A stretch of 64,000 bases of DNA from Aquimarina pacifica (GCF_000520955.1 NZ_JACC01000014.1:1-64000); one strand, 5' to 3'; positions 1 to 8,333 are shown, counted from the stretch's first letter. Made by a program: numbers and translations. The notes: generated by a model not told the origin, from the letters alone.

Positions 1-2
1 AA

Positions 3-1277
3 GTAGAATTGTTTGTAAGAGGGACAGGATTGAGTGCTACAGAAACCGCTCACTTTTTTATAGACAATGTAGATACCGTGTTTTATTCTGATGGAATAAA
101 AATTGTGGAAGAGAAGAATTATTATCCGTTTGGATTACAACATAAAGGGTACAACGCTGCTATAACAGGCAGATCCCACACCCTTAAATACAACAATACA
201 GAACTTGAAGAAGGACTAGGACTTAATTGGTACGAGATGCCACTACGTTCCTACGACCCTGCCATCGCACGATGGAATCGTATTGACCCGATAGTACATC
301 ATGGGTTATCTACCTATAATGCCTTTGATAATAATCCGATATTTTATAGTGATCCTTCTGGGGGTAATGCCGAAAATGAAACCACCAATGGCGAAGCATC
401 AAAACCAATATCTGAACATGAAGAACGGTATCTAAATCATGATTTTGCTGTAAATGGGATACGTTCATCACCTTGGAGAGGTCCTAATACACGATCTAAT
501 AGAGGTAGAGATTATGCTTCAATGGCTTCTGCAGGAATGTTCGATAATAATGGAGCTAGAAATGGTGGACGTATTACCATAAATTGGGGAAGTATACCCG
601 ATGATCAAGGAGTAACATGGACAAGATCAACAAATCACACCACAGATCCTTACGATGCTAATTTTGCAGAAATGATGTTTGGTAGTAGTAGTGGCACTGG
701 AGGCAGTATGGATACAATGTTAGAATTAGATCCTGTATATGTCAAAGAAGGAGATTTTGCTAGTTATGCAAACGCTGCTTTGGATATTTATGGAGATCTT
801 GAACATCATTACACTGGGTGGAACGATATTTTACTCGGATCAGGTTTGACACAAGTTAGGAGTAGATATAATGGAGGCGGATATAAGTCTATTAATAGAA
901 AATATTACAAAGTATACAAGACGATAAGAAATGCAGGTAGACAATTACCCAAGCCCGGAGTGCAACGACAAACTTTGAAAAGAATTCTTTCTACTAGTAA
1001 ACTGTCTGCAAGCTCTAAACTTATAAGAAGGGCAGGAATTGTAGGGAGTGTTTTAACTGCTGGAAATATATATATAGATGGAATGGATGGTAGTATTAAT
1101 ACATCAAGTCTTGTGGATGCTGGAATATTAGTATTAGCAGGAGCAGCTTCTATTATAGGAGCTCCTGTCGCTGCTGTTGTTGGAGCTGGAATTTTAATAT
1201 ATGGAGTATTAGATTATTCATTTGATATTAGTGGGCAGTTAGATGCAAAATTTGGAGAACATAAAATATTTGATTGA
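3..1277 (+). CDS. Rhs/YD-repeat protein, C-terminal part (5' end outside window)
   Basis: The frame is open to the left edge, so the start is missing. Residues around 40-115 carry the Rhs-associated core seen in Bacteroidota (YYPFGLQHKGY, then GLNWYEMPLRSYDPAIARWNRIDP, then NAFDNNPIFYSDPSG); this segment normally closes the Rhs shell. About 300 residues follow that do not match any toxin I recognise. They include a Gly/Ser-rich stretch, a basic stretch, and a hydrophobic Ala/Gly-rich segment near the C-terminus that could enter membranes. In the family, variable C-termini after the core are often polymorphic toxins. The next gene overlaps this stop codon and encodes a membrane protein, which suits a toxin/immunity pair. 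The Rhs core call is firm; the toxin role is inference. Confidence 0.85.
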   Translation, partial: VELFVRGTGLSATETAHFFIDNVDTVFYSDGIKIVEEKNYYPFGLQHKGYNAAITGRSHTLKYNNTELEEGLGLNWYEMPLRSYDPAIARWNRIDPIVHHGLSTYNAFDNNPIFYSDPSGGNAENETTNGEASKPISEHEERYLNHDFAVNGIRSSPWRGPNTRSNRGRDYASMASAGMFDNNGARNGGRITINWGSIPDDQGVTWTRSTNHTTDPYDANFAEMMFGSSSGTGGSMDTMLELDPVYVKEGDFASYANAALDIYGDLEHHYTGWNDILLGSGLTQVRSRYNGGGYKSINRKYYKVYKTIRNAGRQLPKPGVQRQTLKRILSTSKLSASSKLIRRAGIVGSVLTAGNIYIDGMDGSINTSSLVDAGILVLAGAASIIGAPVAAVVGAGILIYGVLDYSFDISGQLDAKFGEHKIFD

Positions 1278-1672
1278 TGTTAATAATAAAATGGTTAAAA
1301 GTCTGCTATGCAGCAATGATGTTTTCTGAAAAGAGAAAAAGTCCTGAAGGTTGGCAAAATAGAATGGTTTATGTTTTTAATTATTATATATTCTTTATTT
1401 TCGCTTCAATTTTTAGTAATATTCTAATGCATTTTAAAGTTTTTTCAAAAGACGATAAACTTTATATATATGGAGTTATGGGAATTCTTGCGATAGTAAT
1501 TTTTAATAGTAATAAAAAATGGATTCTTAATTATTTAAGAAAAAATGATGTTTCTAAAAATTATAAAAAAAATAAAACCAAGGAACTTTTTTGCCTGATA
1601 CTATTTTTTCTGAGCTTCTTGCTATTTCTAGGTTTATTTATTTTTTCTCACAGAATACAGAATTATATTTAA
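1277..1672 (+). CDS. Small multi-spanning membrane protein, possible Rhs immunity protein
   Basis: About 131 residues. The ATG at 1277 overlaps the TGA of the Rhs gene (TGATG), so the two are translationally coupled; a TTG at 1274 is a less likely start. There are about three hydrophobic segments (around residues 35-50, 65-80 and 105-125) separated by Lys-rich loops, so it should lie in the inner membrane. I recognise no family. A membrane protein directly after an Rhs toxin-like tail is the usual position for an immunity protein that blocks a membrane-active toxin, but that role rests only on position and topology. Confidence 0.6.
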   Translation: MLIIKWLKVCYAAMMFSEKRKSPEGWQNRMVYVFNYYIFFIFASIFSNILMHFKVFSKDDKLYIYGVMGILAIVIFNSNKKWILNYLRKNDVSKNYKKNKTKELFCLILFFLSFLLFLGLFIFSHRIQNYI

Positions 1673-1763
1673 TCTCCCGTTGGAGTATAAGTTATTATAA
1701 CTAGCCCGATGACTCCAGACTCGTACCGATTAAGAGTAATTGGTAAGCGTGATAAAATAGAAT

Positions 1764-1794
1764 CCACACTGGTTGATATACTGGTGTGGTTTTT
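1764..1794 (+). terminator. Rho-independent terminator after the Rhs unit
   Basis: A 9-bp stem (CCACACTGG with CTGGTGTGG, two G-T wobbles) closes an 8-nt loop and is followed by TTTTT. It lies about 90 bp after the membrane-protein gene and would end the Rhs transcript. Confidence 0.7.
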
Positions 1795-1894
1795 ACAAAA
1801 ATACAATAGCTCCATAGTAATTTGGGTGTTCTTGTTTCCTACATAATTTCTCCCATTTTTTCGAAACCATCAAAAAATAAACAAAACATCATTC

Positions 1895-2449
1895 ATGAAA
1901 TCAATACTATATACACTTTTTAGAACAAGAAAAGGCTTAGAACTTCTCGATGACGAATTCGAAGATGATCTGAGAAGAAAAAGCATGGTGATTTTTGCCC
2001 TCTATGGGATGGTGCTATTTCTTTTCTATTTCGACGAAAGTCAAGAAGCGAATACATTTATAATAAACCTAGTACAATTATGTATCTGTATGTTTTTTTG
2101 CATCTTGTTAGGTTTGTTTTATGCTTTTATACTCTTCAAAATTGGACAATGGATTGACGGCAAAGCTAATTATATAGAAGTATTCTCTTTGTTGGCATAT
2201 GTCTTTATACCTCTTATCATTGGGCATATACTGGTTGCATTTTTACAACATCCTAACTTGTCTGGTTATGAATTCAATACCCACAATACACAAACTGCAA
2301 TTATATACCTAGGTAGGTTTGTTGCTTTGAAAATTCTTATTCAGGGACTAATGAAATTTAATCAATATGGATTTAAAAAGCTACTAATTAACATAGCTCC
2401 ATTACTCATATTTTTGATAGGAGGTATAGCTATCAAGGTTCTACAATAG
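1895..2449 (+). CDS. Yip1-like integral membrane protein
   Basis: 184 residues. After a cytoplasmic N-terminus rich in charged residues come about five hydrophobic segments. The layout matches the Yip1 domain proteins of Bacteroidota, including a polar loop (IGQWIDGKANYIEVFSLLAY) and a following proline-containing helix (YVFIPLIIGHIL). The function of bacterial Yip1 proteins is not established. It stands alone between the Rhs unit and the integrated element and is probably the last host gene on the left. Its 3' end lies 25 bp from the first element gene, which is on the opposite strand. Confidence 0.65.
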   Translation: MKSILYTLFRTRKGLELLDDEFEDDLRRKSMVIFALYGMVLFLFYFDESQEANTFIINLVQLCICMFFCILLGLFYAFILFKIGQWIDGKANYIEVFSLLAYVFIPLIIGHILVAFLQHPNLSGYEFNTHNTQTAIIYLGRFVALKILIQGLMKFNQYGFKKLLINIAPLLIFLIGGIAIKVLQ

Positions 2450-2474
2450 TTTGCAAAACCCTATTTGATCTCCG

Positions 2475-2984
2475 CTACACCAACTGAGCATCCATCCACT
2501 TAATTGCTCTATAATAGGTTGATTTGGCGATTCCGAATTCGATACACGTTTTATCCCTATTCACATCCGGGTATTTTTCGATGTATTTTCGCATAAGAAT
2601 GGCTTTCTGGATAGATTCCATTTTTGGCGCTGCAGGCCTTCCTTTAGGTTCTTTCTTTTCTACTTTTTCTTTTTTTAATTCCTCAAAATTAAAGATAGCA
2701 TCATAGTTTTCTAAAAGGCGCATTTCGTTTGGGGTTTTTAATACACGAAATGTCATGGATAGAATTGAATTGTCCGTATGCATTTTGACATGGTTATACA
2801 CATATATCAACACCTTTGGTTTTTTGAAATCCTGCACCAAAACGGAGCCCCTTACTAATCTAAGTACTATATTTTTTTCACTGCTCAGAAAACCTACCAG
2901 TTCTTTAATCTCGCTTTGAGTAGCCAGACGTTGTACAAAATCAAATTTACTTTTTAGACTTTCTTGTTTTTCCTGTTTTCTCAT
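2475..2984 (-). CDS. HTH protein at the left end of the element
   Basis: 169 residues, charged, without membrane segments. The last 45 residues (from about KAILMRKYIEKYPDVNRDKTC to SKSTYYRAIKWMDAQ) have the pattern of a helix-turn-helix in which YxxxIKW follows a short turn. This makes a DNA-binding role likely, for instance a regulator of the neighbouring structural operon. The N-terminal 100 residues match nothing I know. It is the last gene of the minus-strand run and is separated from the adhesin gene by 130 bp, so it may have its own promoter. Confidence 0.5.
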   Translation of the reverse strand: MRKQEKQESLKSKFDFVQRLATQSEIKELVGFLSSEKNIVLRLVRGSVLVQDFKKPKVLIYVYNHVKMHTDNSILSMTFRVLKTPNEMRLLENYDAIFNFEELKKEKVEKKEPKGRPAAPKMESIQKAILMRKYIEKYPDVNRDKTCIEFGIAKSTYYRAIKWMDAQLV

Positions 2985-3114
2985 GAATATACTTTAGGTT
3001 CTATTGCTACAGTAAAATAGAACGCATCCATTTTCTCTACTTAATTGATAAAGCAAAAATACGTACAATGAATATCAGTTTTTGAAACTCCAACTATGAA
3101 ATACTTTATAAATT

Positions 3115-4047
3115 TTATCCAATCTTAAAAGCCGTTAAAAATAAGTTACTGTTATTAACTGCCGACCAATATGGCATTAAAATAGGATCATCGGAAGGAC
3201 AGCTAGACACCCATTCATACAAAAGTTGTATATCAACATCAAAATCATCAGGAGCTACCTCATATATACCAATGAGTGACCCTTCTATTCCAGAGCGATG
3301 AAATTTGAGTTTATAAAACTTTTCATCTTCAAAAGTTAGATCAATTCCGATATTTTGAATCCAATCCACATCCTGTCCTCCTCCATAAAGTTGGGCTGCC
3401 CCACCATTATCATAAAAGAGTTGAATTTCCCCTTTAAAATCTGATTGATTCTCCAGGGCAGATACATCGATATGAGACCCCCCGATACCAAACATACTGA
3501 AGCCAGATCCTAATCCGGTAAATACAAAATTAAATTCCAGTGCATCGGATCGTTTCCATGTATATTTTTTGAACTTTACACCTCGATTCCAGAATGACCC
3601 TTCCCCTCCTGCAAATAAGCCTCTATTAACATCCTGTAATACAAATACTCCTAATGTTTTATCTAATAATTCCGAATCACCAAGGTCAATAGTTCGAAGA
3701 TCAATCCAGACACCATCTTTTACTTCGACAAGATCCTTACCACTGTCTCCTGAGTCCAAGTCATTATTACAAACCACCACAGTGAACAATCCTTCTACAT
3801 CACAAGAGGTAATGACAATATCAATTTGCGTAGGGTTAATAAAGTTTACTTCCGCAATCTCTATACTTTGCTCAACTATTTTAACGGTTGATCCGGGATC
3901 AAAATGATGCCCCTTTATCGTTACGGTTTGTGTAGTGTTTTTGGGTAATCTTCCTCGTATAACTTCTGTTATATAGGGAGATAAAAACAATCCGCTCTGG
4001 GTATTTTGATTCCCTCTTATAAATCGTGCTGTTCTAATCGTTCTCAT
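3115..4047 (-). CDS. Surface adhesin-like protein with IPT/TIG and LamG-like parts
   Basis: 310 residues, no signal peptide or membrane segment. Residues 28-105 resemble an IPT/TIG beta-sandwich, with a PYITEVIRGRL opening and GHHFDPGSTVKI as the conserved middle strand. The rest is beta-rich with many aromatic and Gly residues and resembles a laminin-G/concanavalin-like jelly roll. The start overlaps the stop of the upstream gene by 4 bp, so it belongs to the structural operon. In a virus this is the profile of a receptor-binding or spike protein; absence of a signal peptide fits assembly in the cytoplasm. The domain guesses come from pattern only. Confidence 0.5.
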   Translation of the reverse strand: MRTIRTARFIRGNQNTQSGLFLSPYITEVIRGRLPKNTTQTVTIKGHHFDPGSTVKIVEQSIEIAEVNFINPTQIDIVITSCDVEGLFTVVVCNNDLDSGDSGKDLVEVKDGVWIDLRTIDLGDSELLDKTLGVFVLQDVNRGLFAGGEGSFWNRGVKFKKYTWKRSDALEFNFVFTGLGSGFSMFGIGGSHIDVSALENQSDFKGEIQLFYDNGGAAQLYGGGQDVDWIQNIGIDLTFEDEKFYKLKFHRSGIEGSLIGIYEVAPDDFDVDIQLLYEWVSSCPSDDPILMPYWSAVNNSNLFLTAFKIG

Positions 4048-4484
4048 ATTGATGATGCTGTTTGCGCTGTTGTATAAAATTGTACTCGTAAGAACTGGGT
4101 TAGCTCTGATTCTATGGCAATAACTTTAAAACGCTGTAAATTTTCGTATCCAACGAGTTCAAAAATATCATTATCCCCAAGTGCAAACCCTGAATCAGGA
4201 GTGGGGATGCCAAATTCCTTGAAGCGAACCACTCTAGTTGTGTTTTCCGAAGAAATATTAGCTTCTACCATTATTGTAGCAGAGGTTGCTGCTTCTGGAA
4301 CTGCTAAACTTGCAAAAACAGAAGAAGTCACTTCAAGGTCTTGATATCCCTCCATTTCTTCAGGGATTGGTAGTAAACCCACCTCCTTTGCATTAATCAA
4401 TATTAATTCCTCCAAATAATTTAAAATTGTGGCTGTATTTCCTCTGGGATAGGTACGTTTTTGAATCCGATCTAGATAACTCAT
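4044..4484 (-). CDS. Beta-rich structural-type protein, unknown
   Basis: 146 residues. A short helical N-terminus (YLDRIQKRTYPRGNTATILNYLEEL) is followed by about 90 residues of alternating beta pattern with Ser/Thr and Ala. There is no signal peptide and no membrane segment. It overlaps the adhesin gene by 4 bp and follows the M15-like peptidase gene by 12 bp. This tight coupling to the adhesin suggests a spike base or adaptor, but I recognise no family. Confidence 0.5.
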   Translation of the reverse strand: MSYLDRIQKRTYPRGNTATILNYLEELILINAKEVGLLPIPEEMEGYQDLEVTSSVFASLAVPEAATSATIMVEANISSENTTRVVRFKEFGIPTPDSGFALGDNDIFELVGYENLQRFKVIAIESELTQFLRVQFYTTAQTASSI

Positions 4485-4496
4485 GAACTGTTTTTT

Positions 4497-4997
4497 TTAG
4501 GTAAAAGGATTAATGGGTGGTTTGGTTCCAGAGGGATACCCCCAAGCTACATTTTGGGATTTAGTAGCATCGACATCAAGATGAACAAAGGTATTTGCGA
4601 CACCAATCCGTTTAAAACCTACTAATTTGGCAGCAACTACTAATTTATTTCTAATGGCAAGGGTAGGTGCTTTGATATCTACCGCCATACATTTAGGTGT
4701 TTTATGAGCAGAATTCGACACTCCTCCAACTTTACGATTCCAAAATGGCGTTCTTGCCCCTGAATTGATCATCTCAAAAATGGGAAGTTTGGTGAGCTTT
4801 GCCAACTTGGTCAACATTTCAATCAATCTTTTGTCCATACATATTCCTGATCCCGGACTATCCGGACTATCAAATTTGGTAAGATCAATCTTTGAACGCA
4901 GTTTCATTCTTGAAAGCACAATTGCCCCAATCACCATACAAGAAACAACCCCCAAAGCGTAAAGCATATGTACTTTATTCTTAGTTACCACAACCAC
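4497..4997 (-). CDS. Membrane-anchored M15-like peptidoglycan peptidase
   Basis: Up to 166 residues from a GTG at 4997; an ATG at 4967 (MLYALGVVSCMVIG) is an equally good start. A membrane helix at the N-terminus is followed by Arg/Lys. The rest is a peptidase M15A-type domain: SGARTPFWNRKVGGVSNSAH supplies the first zinc His, KCMAVDI gives the Asp of SxHxxxxAxD, and TFVHLDVD gives the last His. Family members cut D-Ala or cross-bridge bonds in peptidoglycan. With the glucosaminidase at 5419-6045 it would let a virion or lysis complex open the cell wall. Confidence 0.75.
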   Translation of the reverse strand: MVVVTKNKVHMLYALGVVSCMVIGAIVLSRMKLRSKIDLTKFDSPDSPGSGICMDKRLIEMLTKLAKLTKLPIFEMINSGARTPFWNRKVGGVSNSAHKTPKCMAVDIKAPTLAIRNKLVVAAKLVGFKRIGVANTFVHLDVDATKSQNVAWGYPSGTKPPINPFT

Positions 4998-5121
4998 ATT
5001 GTTTGTTATTATTTCTTCTTTTCTGCCAGTCGTAAATTGTGATCCCAGTACGTACCATACTTACCAACAAGAAGGCTCCAAAAATGATATTCATAGTTAT
5101 ATTTCCTTTGTCTGGCTTCAT
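4981..5121 (-). CDS. 46-aa single-span membrane peptide
   Basis: The ATG at 5121 overlaps the TGA of the preceding gene (ATGA), and the stop at 4981-4983 overlaps the peptidase gene start. After eight polar residues comes one hydrophobic helix (MNIIFGAFLLVSMVRTGITIY), then a basic tail ending CGCGN. Coupling on both sides makes it a real gene. It belongs to the set of tiny membrane proteins in this operon and could be a minor virion membrane protein or a holin-like peptide. Confidence 0.6.
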   Translation of the reverse strand: MKPDKGNITMNIIFGAFLLVSMVRTGITIYDWQKRRNNNKQCGCGN

Positions 5122-5426
5122 TGTTGTTGTTTTTGATATTTTTTTAATTCGGCTTCCAACACATTAATTTTTTCTCTTTGCTTCAAGATGATCTGGCGCA
5201 TTTCTTTGTTATCTTTCTCTAACTCTTCTATCCTTTCCTCCATTTTATCTGACCACGTAATCCAATTAGAGATTACTTTGTCATTCGACTGCTCATTAAG
5301 ATTACGGATTTCAGCTTTTTTAAATTTCTTGTTCAACTGATGTTGAAAAAGAAACTCAAGTCCCCTCCAGAATCCCGTTGCACAAAAAAGAGCTATGATT
5401 AATTTTAAATATTCCATTTTATTCAA
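5118..5426 (-). CDS. Single-span protein with long coiled coil
   Basis: 102 residues. An N-terminal hydrophobic helix (LKLIIALFCATGFW) is followed by a charged region. From about residue 50 to the end a Lys/Glu heptad pattern (KMEERIEELEKDNKEMRQII onward) predicts a coiled coil. The arrangement resembles inner-membrane spanin subunits and also small virion membrane proteins that oligomerise. It overlaps the glucosaminidase gene upstream by 8 bp, so a lysis or entry role is plausible. Confidence 0.55.
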   Translation of the reverse strand: MNKMEYLKLIIALFCATGFWRGLEFLFQHQLNKKFKKAEIRNLNEQSNDKVISNWITWSDKMEERIEELEKDNKEMRQIILKQREKINVLEAELKKYQKQQQ

Positions 5427-6045
5427 ACTTTTGTTGCATTACTACCGTCACAATAGCAAGTAGACTAACACCCATGATAAGGAGTGGTAGTATACTATTC
5501 GTATTTCCTTTATTTAGTTTTTTTAGAGCGATAATCTGTTCAATCTCTTTCATAAGCCTTTTAATTTTATCCGCATAATTTGGGTCAGTGGCATATCCAG
5601 CTTTTGCTACTTCTTCAGCGAAGCGATACGGGTTCTTTTTATGCTGCATGGCATATCGATAGCGCACATTATTAACCAACAATCCTGCCCAATCTAAAAA
5701 GGAGTAAAAGGGGGACGGATAGGCACGAAACACATCTTTAATCTTATACTTCCATTTCCCCTTATACTGAATAGGGTATCCTGGATATATAAAAGGATAG
5801 TTTTTTGCAGAAGAGGTTGAATATTCCGTTGTAGTAATTAACTGACTCTGGCCATGTGACCATCCTCCATAATCTCTACCTGAACCTTTTTTAATCCCAA
5901 ACATCATATTTCCTTTGATAGACTTTCCCCAACCAGTCTCTAATGCGCATTGTGCTAGGGCAAAAACCACAGGAATTCCTGATTTTTTAGATGCCTTTTT
6001 TGCATGCGCATAATATTGAATTACAAACCGTTCCTTTATTGTCAT
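5419..6045 (-). CDS. C-terminally membrane-anchored glucosaminidase (lytic enzyme)
   Basis: 208 residues. Residues 5-150 match the N-acetylglucosaminidase family (flagellar FlgJ/mannosyl-glycoprotein endo-beta-GlcNAcase type): AKKASKKSGIPVVFALAQCALETGWGKS contains the catalytic Glu in ALETGWG, and NMMFGIKKGSG and the C-terminal KAGYATDPNYADKI motif are also typical. There is no signal peptide. Instead a hydrophobic segment near the C-terminus (LPLLIMGVSLLAIVTVVM) anchors the protein by its tail. Cell-wall hydrolases carried in a virion membrane show such layouts; a cellular autolysin would normally have a signal peptide. Confidence 0.8.
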   Translation of the reverse strand: MTIKERFVIQYYAHAKKASKKSGIPVVFALAQCALETGWGKSIKGNMMFGIKKGSGRDYGGWSHGQSQLITTTEYSTSSAKNYPFIYPGYPIQYKGKWKYKIKDVFRAYPSPFYSFLDWAGLLVNNVRYRYAMQHKKNPYRFAEEVAKAGYATDPNYADKIKRLMKEIEQIIALKKLNKGNTNSILPLLIMGVSLLAIVTVVMQQKFE

Positions 6046-6048
6046 AAT

Positions 6049-6495
6049 CTAAGGGATATTAAAAGCAGGAACTGTCGCAAATTCCAGTGGAGTTTTTGCA
6101 ATATAGCTCGGGAAATTCAACACGATTTCATCTAGATCAGAGGTCAACTGTCCCTCAATAACAACTATTCCGAAGCTACTCATTCGGCAATAGAATTGAT
6201 TCCCCTCAGTGCTTTGGGTGGTCCATGAAACAAAACCACTTACGCCCTCAGGAGCAGGTAATTTTAAAATAGTTCCTCCTGTTCCAAGAGAACCAAACTC
6301 TCCAGCTCCACCAACTTTTCGCAATCGAATGTCGATACAAGTCACCAAATTCTCATTTACAATTGCATATACATTTTGATCATTGAGGTAAAAGACTTTT
6401 TCTAAATCAATATTCTGATCATCAATCGTAAGAACTTCTTGCTGGTTTCTGCTAACAACCGTGGGTGTTGCATTTTGATTACTTTGATATCCCAT
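6049..6495 (-). CDS. Beta-rich protein, probable virion component
   Basis: 148 residues, no signal peptide, no membrane helix. The sequence alternates hydrophobic and polar residues with several Gly-rich turns (VGGAGEFGSLGTGGTIL), suggesting a beta-sandwich. It ends with a hydrophobic strand (FATVPAFNIP). I recognise no family. Its place between the coiled-coil protein genes and the glucosaminidase gene, and its lack of export signals, point to a structural part assembled in the cytoplasm. Confidence 0.45.
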   Translation of the reverse strand: MGYQSNQNATPTVVSRNQQEVLTIDDQNIDLEKVFYLNDQNVYAIVNENLVTCIDIRLRKVGGAGEFGSLGTGGTILKLPAPEGVSGFVSWTTQSTEGNQFYCRMSSFGIVVIEGQLTSDLDEIVLNFPSYIAKTPLEFATVPAFNIP

Positions 6496-6551
6496 GATTT
6501 TTTAATTAGTATATATTCTAATAAATTATTGTATTTCTGGCAGTACCATAA

Positions 6552-6821
6552 TTAATCCAACCATACTGATTTAGATTGATCTAAAGCGAAGTTTTGTTCT
6601 TCAATAATGAGGATCAAACTATCATTCTGGTGTTGTAAACTTTTCATTTTTGTATCCTGCACCTCATTAATCTCTAGTAACGCCTTTCTTTCTCTTTGCA
6701 ACTCATCTATTTCAATTTGAAACATTCGCTCATTATCTTCTTTGGGAATTAAAAAGAAAAGTGTCATAAACAAGGTTAGGCATAAGAATACTGGTAGCGC
6801 CCATTGATATTTTCGTTTCAT
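6552..6821 (-). CDS. Short single-span coiled-coil protein
   Basis: 89 residues. An N-terminal membrane helix (WALPVFLCLTLFMTLFFLI) follows a KRK start, and the remaining 60 residues form a predicted coiled coil (MFQIEIDELQRERKALLEIN onward). This is the Rz/i-spanin-like layout, also seen at 5118-5426, so the operon holds two proteins of this kind. It overlaps the upstream gene by 4 bp. Confidence 0.5.
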   Translation of the reverse strand: MKRKYQWALPVFLCLTLFMTLFFLIPKEDNERMFQIEIDELQRERKALLEINEVQDTKMKSLQHQNDSLILIIEEQNFALDQSKSVWLD

Positions 6822-7168
6822 AAGATTTCGTCTTCTGGGTATTCTGCATCTTTTCGTTTTCTCCTTAAAAAAGGGTCAAACAGATTCTCTAATAACAATT
6901 TGTGGAATATCATAGCAAACACAAACGATTGAAACAAACGTTGTATTTCCAAAAATTCATAGCCATTGATAAAATAAGTGAGAATTCCATACAAGAAACC
7001 AATGACCACCACTTGATACCTTGTTTGTAAAGAAAAGCCTAATCCATGAGCAATAAACTCACTCACTTTGTAATGCGTAAGGGCATAACTGATTAGAATA
7101 AAAGTCAACATATACGACCAATCTAAGGCTAAGATATATTGCGAAATTGAATAAAAAACTGCTTGCAT
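6818..7168 (-). CDS. Multi-spanning membrane protein, holin-like
   Basis: 116 residues with three or four hydrophobic segments (around residues 18-32, 52-66 and 80-95) and a strongly charged tail (LRRKRKDAEYPEDE). Size, topology and charged C-terminus fit a holin, and the coiled-coil and hydrolase genes lie immediately downstream, as in lysis cassettes. No sequence motif proves this. Confidence 0.45.
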   Translation of the reverse strand: MQAVFYSISQYILALDWSYMLTFILISYALTHYKVSEFIAHGLGFSLQTRYQVVVIGFLYGILTYFINGYEFLEIQRLFQSFVFAMIFHKLLLENLFDPFLRRKRKDAEYPEDEIL

Positions 7169-7171
7169 GCT

Positions 7172-7414
7172 TTATGATTTTAGGGTGTTATGAATACTAC
7201 TAATTTGATTTTGAATTTTTTTTAATTCTTGGTTGGGAAACTGTTTTTTTACCAGTTGAGCAATCACCACCAAACCAATACCACAACCCATGGCTGCAAG
7301 AATAAGTTTGATCAAAGTTTGATCGGTCATGGTGATGGTTACCTCGGTTTTTATACCATCCTTATCCACTAGCGCGTCCAAATAGGTTTTTAAATTTTTC
7401 TTCTTAGTTTCCAT
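7172..7414 (-). CDS. Single-span membrane protein
   Basis: 80 residues from the ATG at 7414, chosen because it overlaps the stop of the upstream gene by 11 bp. A longer in-frame start would lie well inside that gene. After a polar N-terminus (KNLKTYLDALVDKDGIKTEV) comes one Gly-rich helix (LIKLILAAMGCGIGLVVIAQLV), then KKQF and a short amphipathic helix. It belongs to the series of one-helix proteins in this operon. Confidence 0.55.
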   Translation of the reverse strand: METKKKNLKTYLDALVDKDGIKTEVTITMTDQTLIKLILAAMGCGIGLVVIAQLVKKQFPNQELKKIQNQISSIHNTLKS

Positions 7415-7841
7415 AGGTTTGAGCTTTGATCTGTTCGTGGATAGGGACCCCCATTTTATACTTCTGGTAGGTTGTTTTATCAATTCCATTTTGCTTGAAT
7501 ACTTTTCGCACCAGACTCAGGGTTTGATCATCAAAAACTCCAGTAACTTCTCCTTTCCATCCATGATTACGTAGGAGCCAAATTTGTAGGCGTTCTACTT
7601 CCTTACCTGAGCTTCCTGAAGTCAAAAACCATGGGGTCTTTTTAAGGGGTGTAGTTATCGGTTTTTCTGGAGTATTCTTTGTCGTTACATAGGCAAATTC
7701 TTTTTGGGGTGTATTAGGTTCGGCATGCTCTTGAAACTTCTTTCTACTCTTGCCAATCTTGTAGCTTGCAAATGCCAATACCCCTATGCCTATAATACTT
7801 GCGCCAATAATCCATTCTTTTTTTATGTTGCTTATAGTCAT
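7404..7841 (-). CDS. Membrane-anchored peptidoglycan-binding domain protein
   Basis: 145 residues. An N-terminal membrane helix (EWIIGASIIGIGVLAFASYKIG) is followed by KSRKK. After a Thr/Pro-rich linker, residues 70-140 form a PGBD-like domain: SGSSGKEVERLQIWLLRNHG, then GVFDDQTLSLVRKVFKQNG. Positive charges after the helix predict that the C-terminal domain faces the cytoplasm in the producing cell, odd for a wall-binding protein unless it is packed into a virion. The ATG overlaps the upstream stop by 4 bp. The next gene upstream encodes a second protein of the same plan. Confidence 0.65.
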   Translation of the reverse strand: MTISNIKKEWIIGASIIGIGVLAFASYKIGKSRKKFQEHAEPNTPQKEFAYVTTKNTPEKPITTPLKKTPWFLTSGSSGKEVERLQIWLLRNHGWKGEVTGVFDDQTLSLVRKVFKQNGIDKTTYQKYKMGVPIHEQIKAQTYGN

Positions 7842-8311
7842 CGTTTTATAATTTTATTTGCCATCTTCATACTTTCAATATCATTACGTGAAAAGGAGGT
7901 TTTTCCTAAGTATTTTTTAGCTGCTTTATTGGTTTTATTTCCGAACATCCCATCTACACCATTTTTATGGGGTCCCGAACGTCCCAAATCTGCCTGATGT
8001 ACTTTTAGTAAATACTGTTGCAACATCTCCACATCTTTCATACATGTTCCGTATGCAAGTGGATAGTTTTTTCTATTGGTGCATCGAAAACGTCCACCCA
8101 CAGTAGTAGGAGCCGTGGTTCTTTTTGTTAAAGTACTAGTCATTTGACCTAATTCTTTAGATAACAGATCTGTATCGTCCTGACCTCTTTTTTTTCGGTA
8201 ATACCAATACCCTATACCTCCAAGAGCCAAAGCTGTTACTCCCAAATACACCCATGTGTACTTAGGATCTTTTATTGTATTTCCTTTTAAAAGCGTCTTT
8301 TTTGTGTTCAT
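7838..8311 (-). CDS. Membrane-anchored peptidoglycan-binding-like protein
   Basis: 157 residues. A membrane helix (TWVYLGVTALALGGIGYWYY) is followed by RKKRG and a Thr-rich linker. Residues 75-150 resemble a PGBD (MKDVEMLQQYLLKVHQ, then GVDGMFGNKTNKAAKKYLG, keeping the D/N-G-x-F-G-x-x-T core). It contains the pair CTNRKNYPLAYGTC, which could form a disulphide outside the cell. With 7404-7841 it forms a tandem of one-helix wall-binding proteins, good candidates for virion proteins that contact the cell wall at entry. Confidence 0.6.
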   Translation of the reverse strand: MNTKKTLLKGNTIKDPKYTWVYLGVTALALGGIGYWYYRKKRGQDDTDLLSKELGQMTSTLTKRTTAPTTVGGRFRCTNRKNYPLAYGTCMKDVEMLQQYLLKVHQADLGRSGPHKNGVDGMFGNKTNKAAKKYLGKTSFSRNDIESMKMANKIIKR

Positions 8312-8333
8312 AGCTTTATTATTTTTGTAGTAT

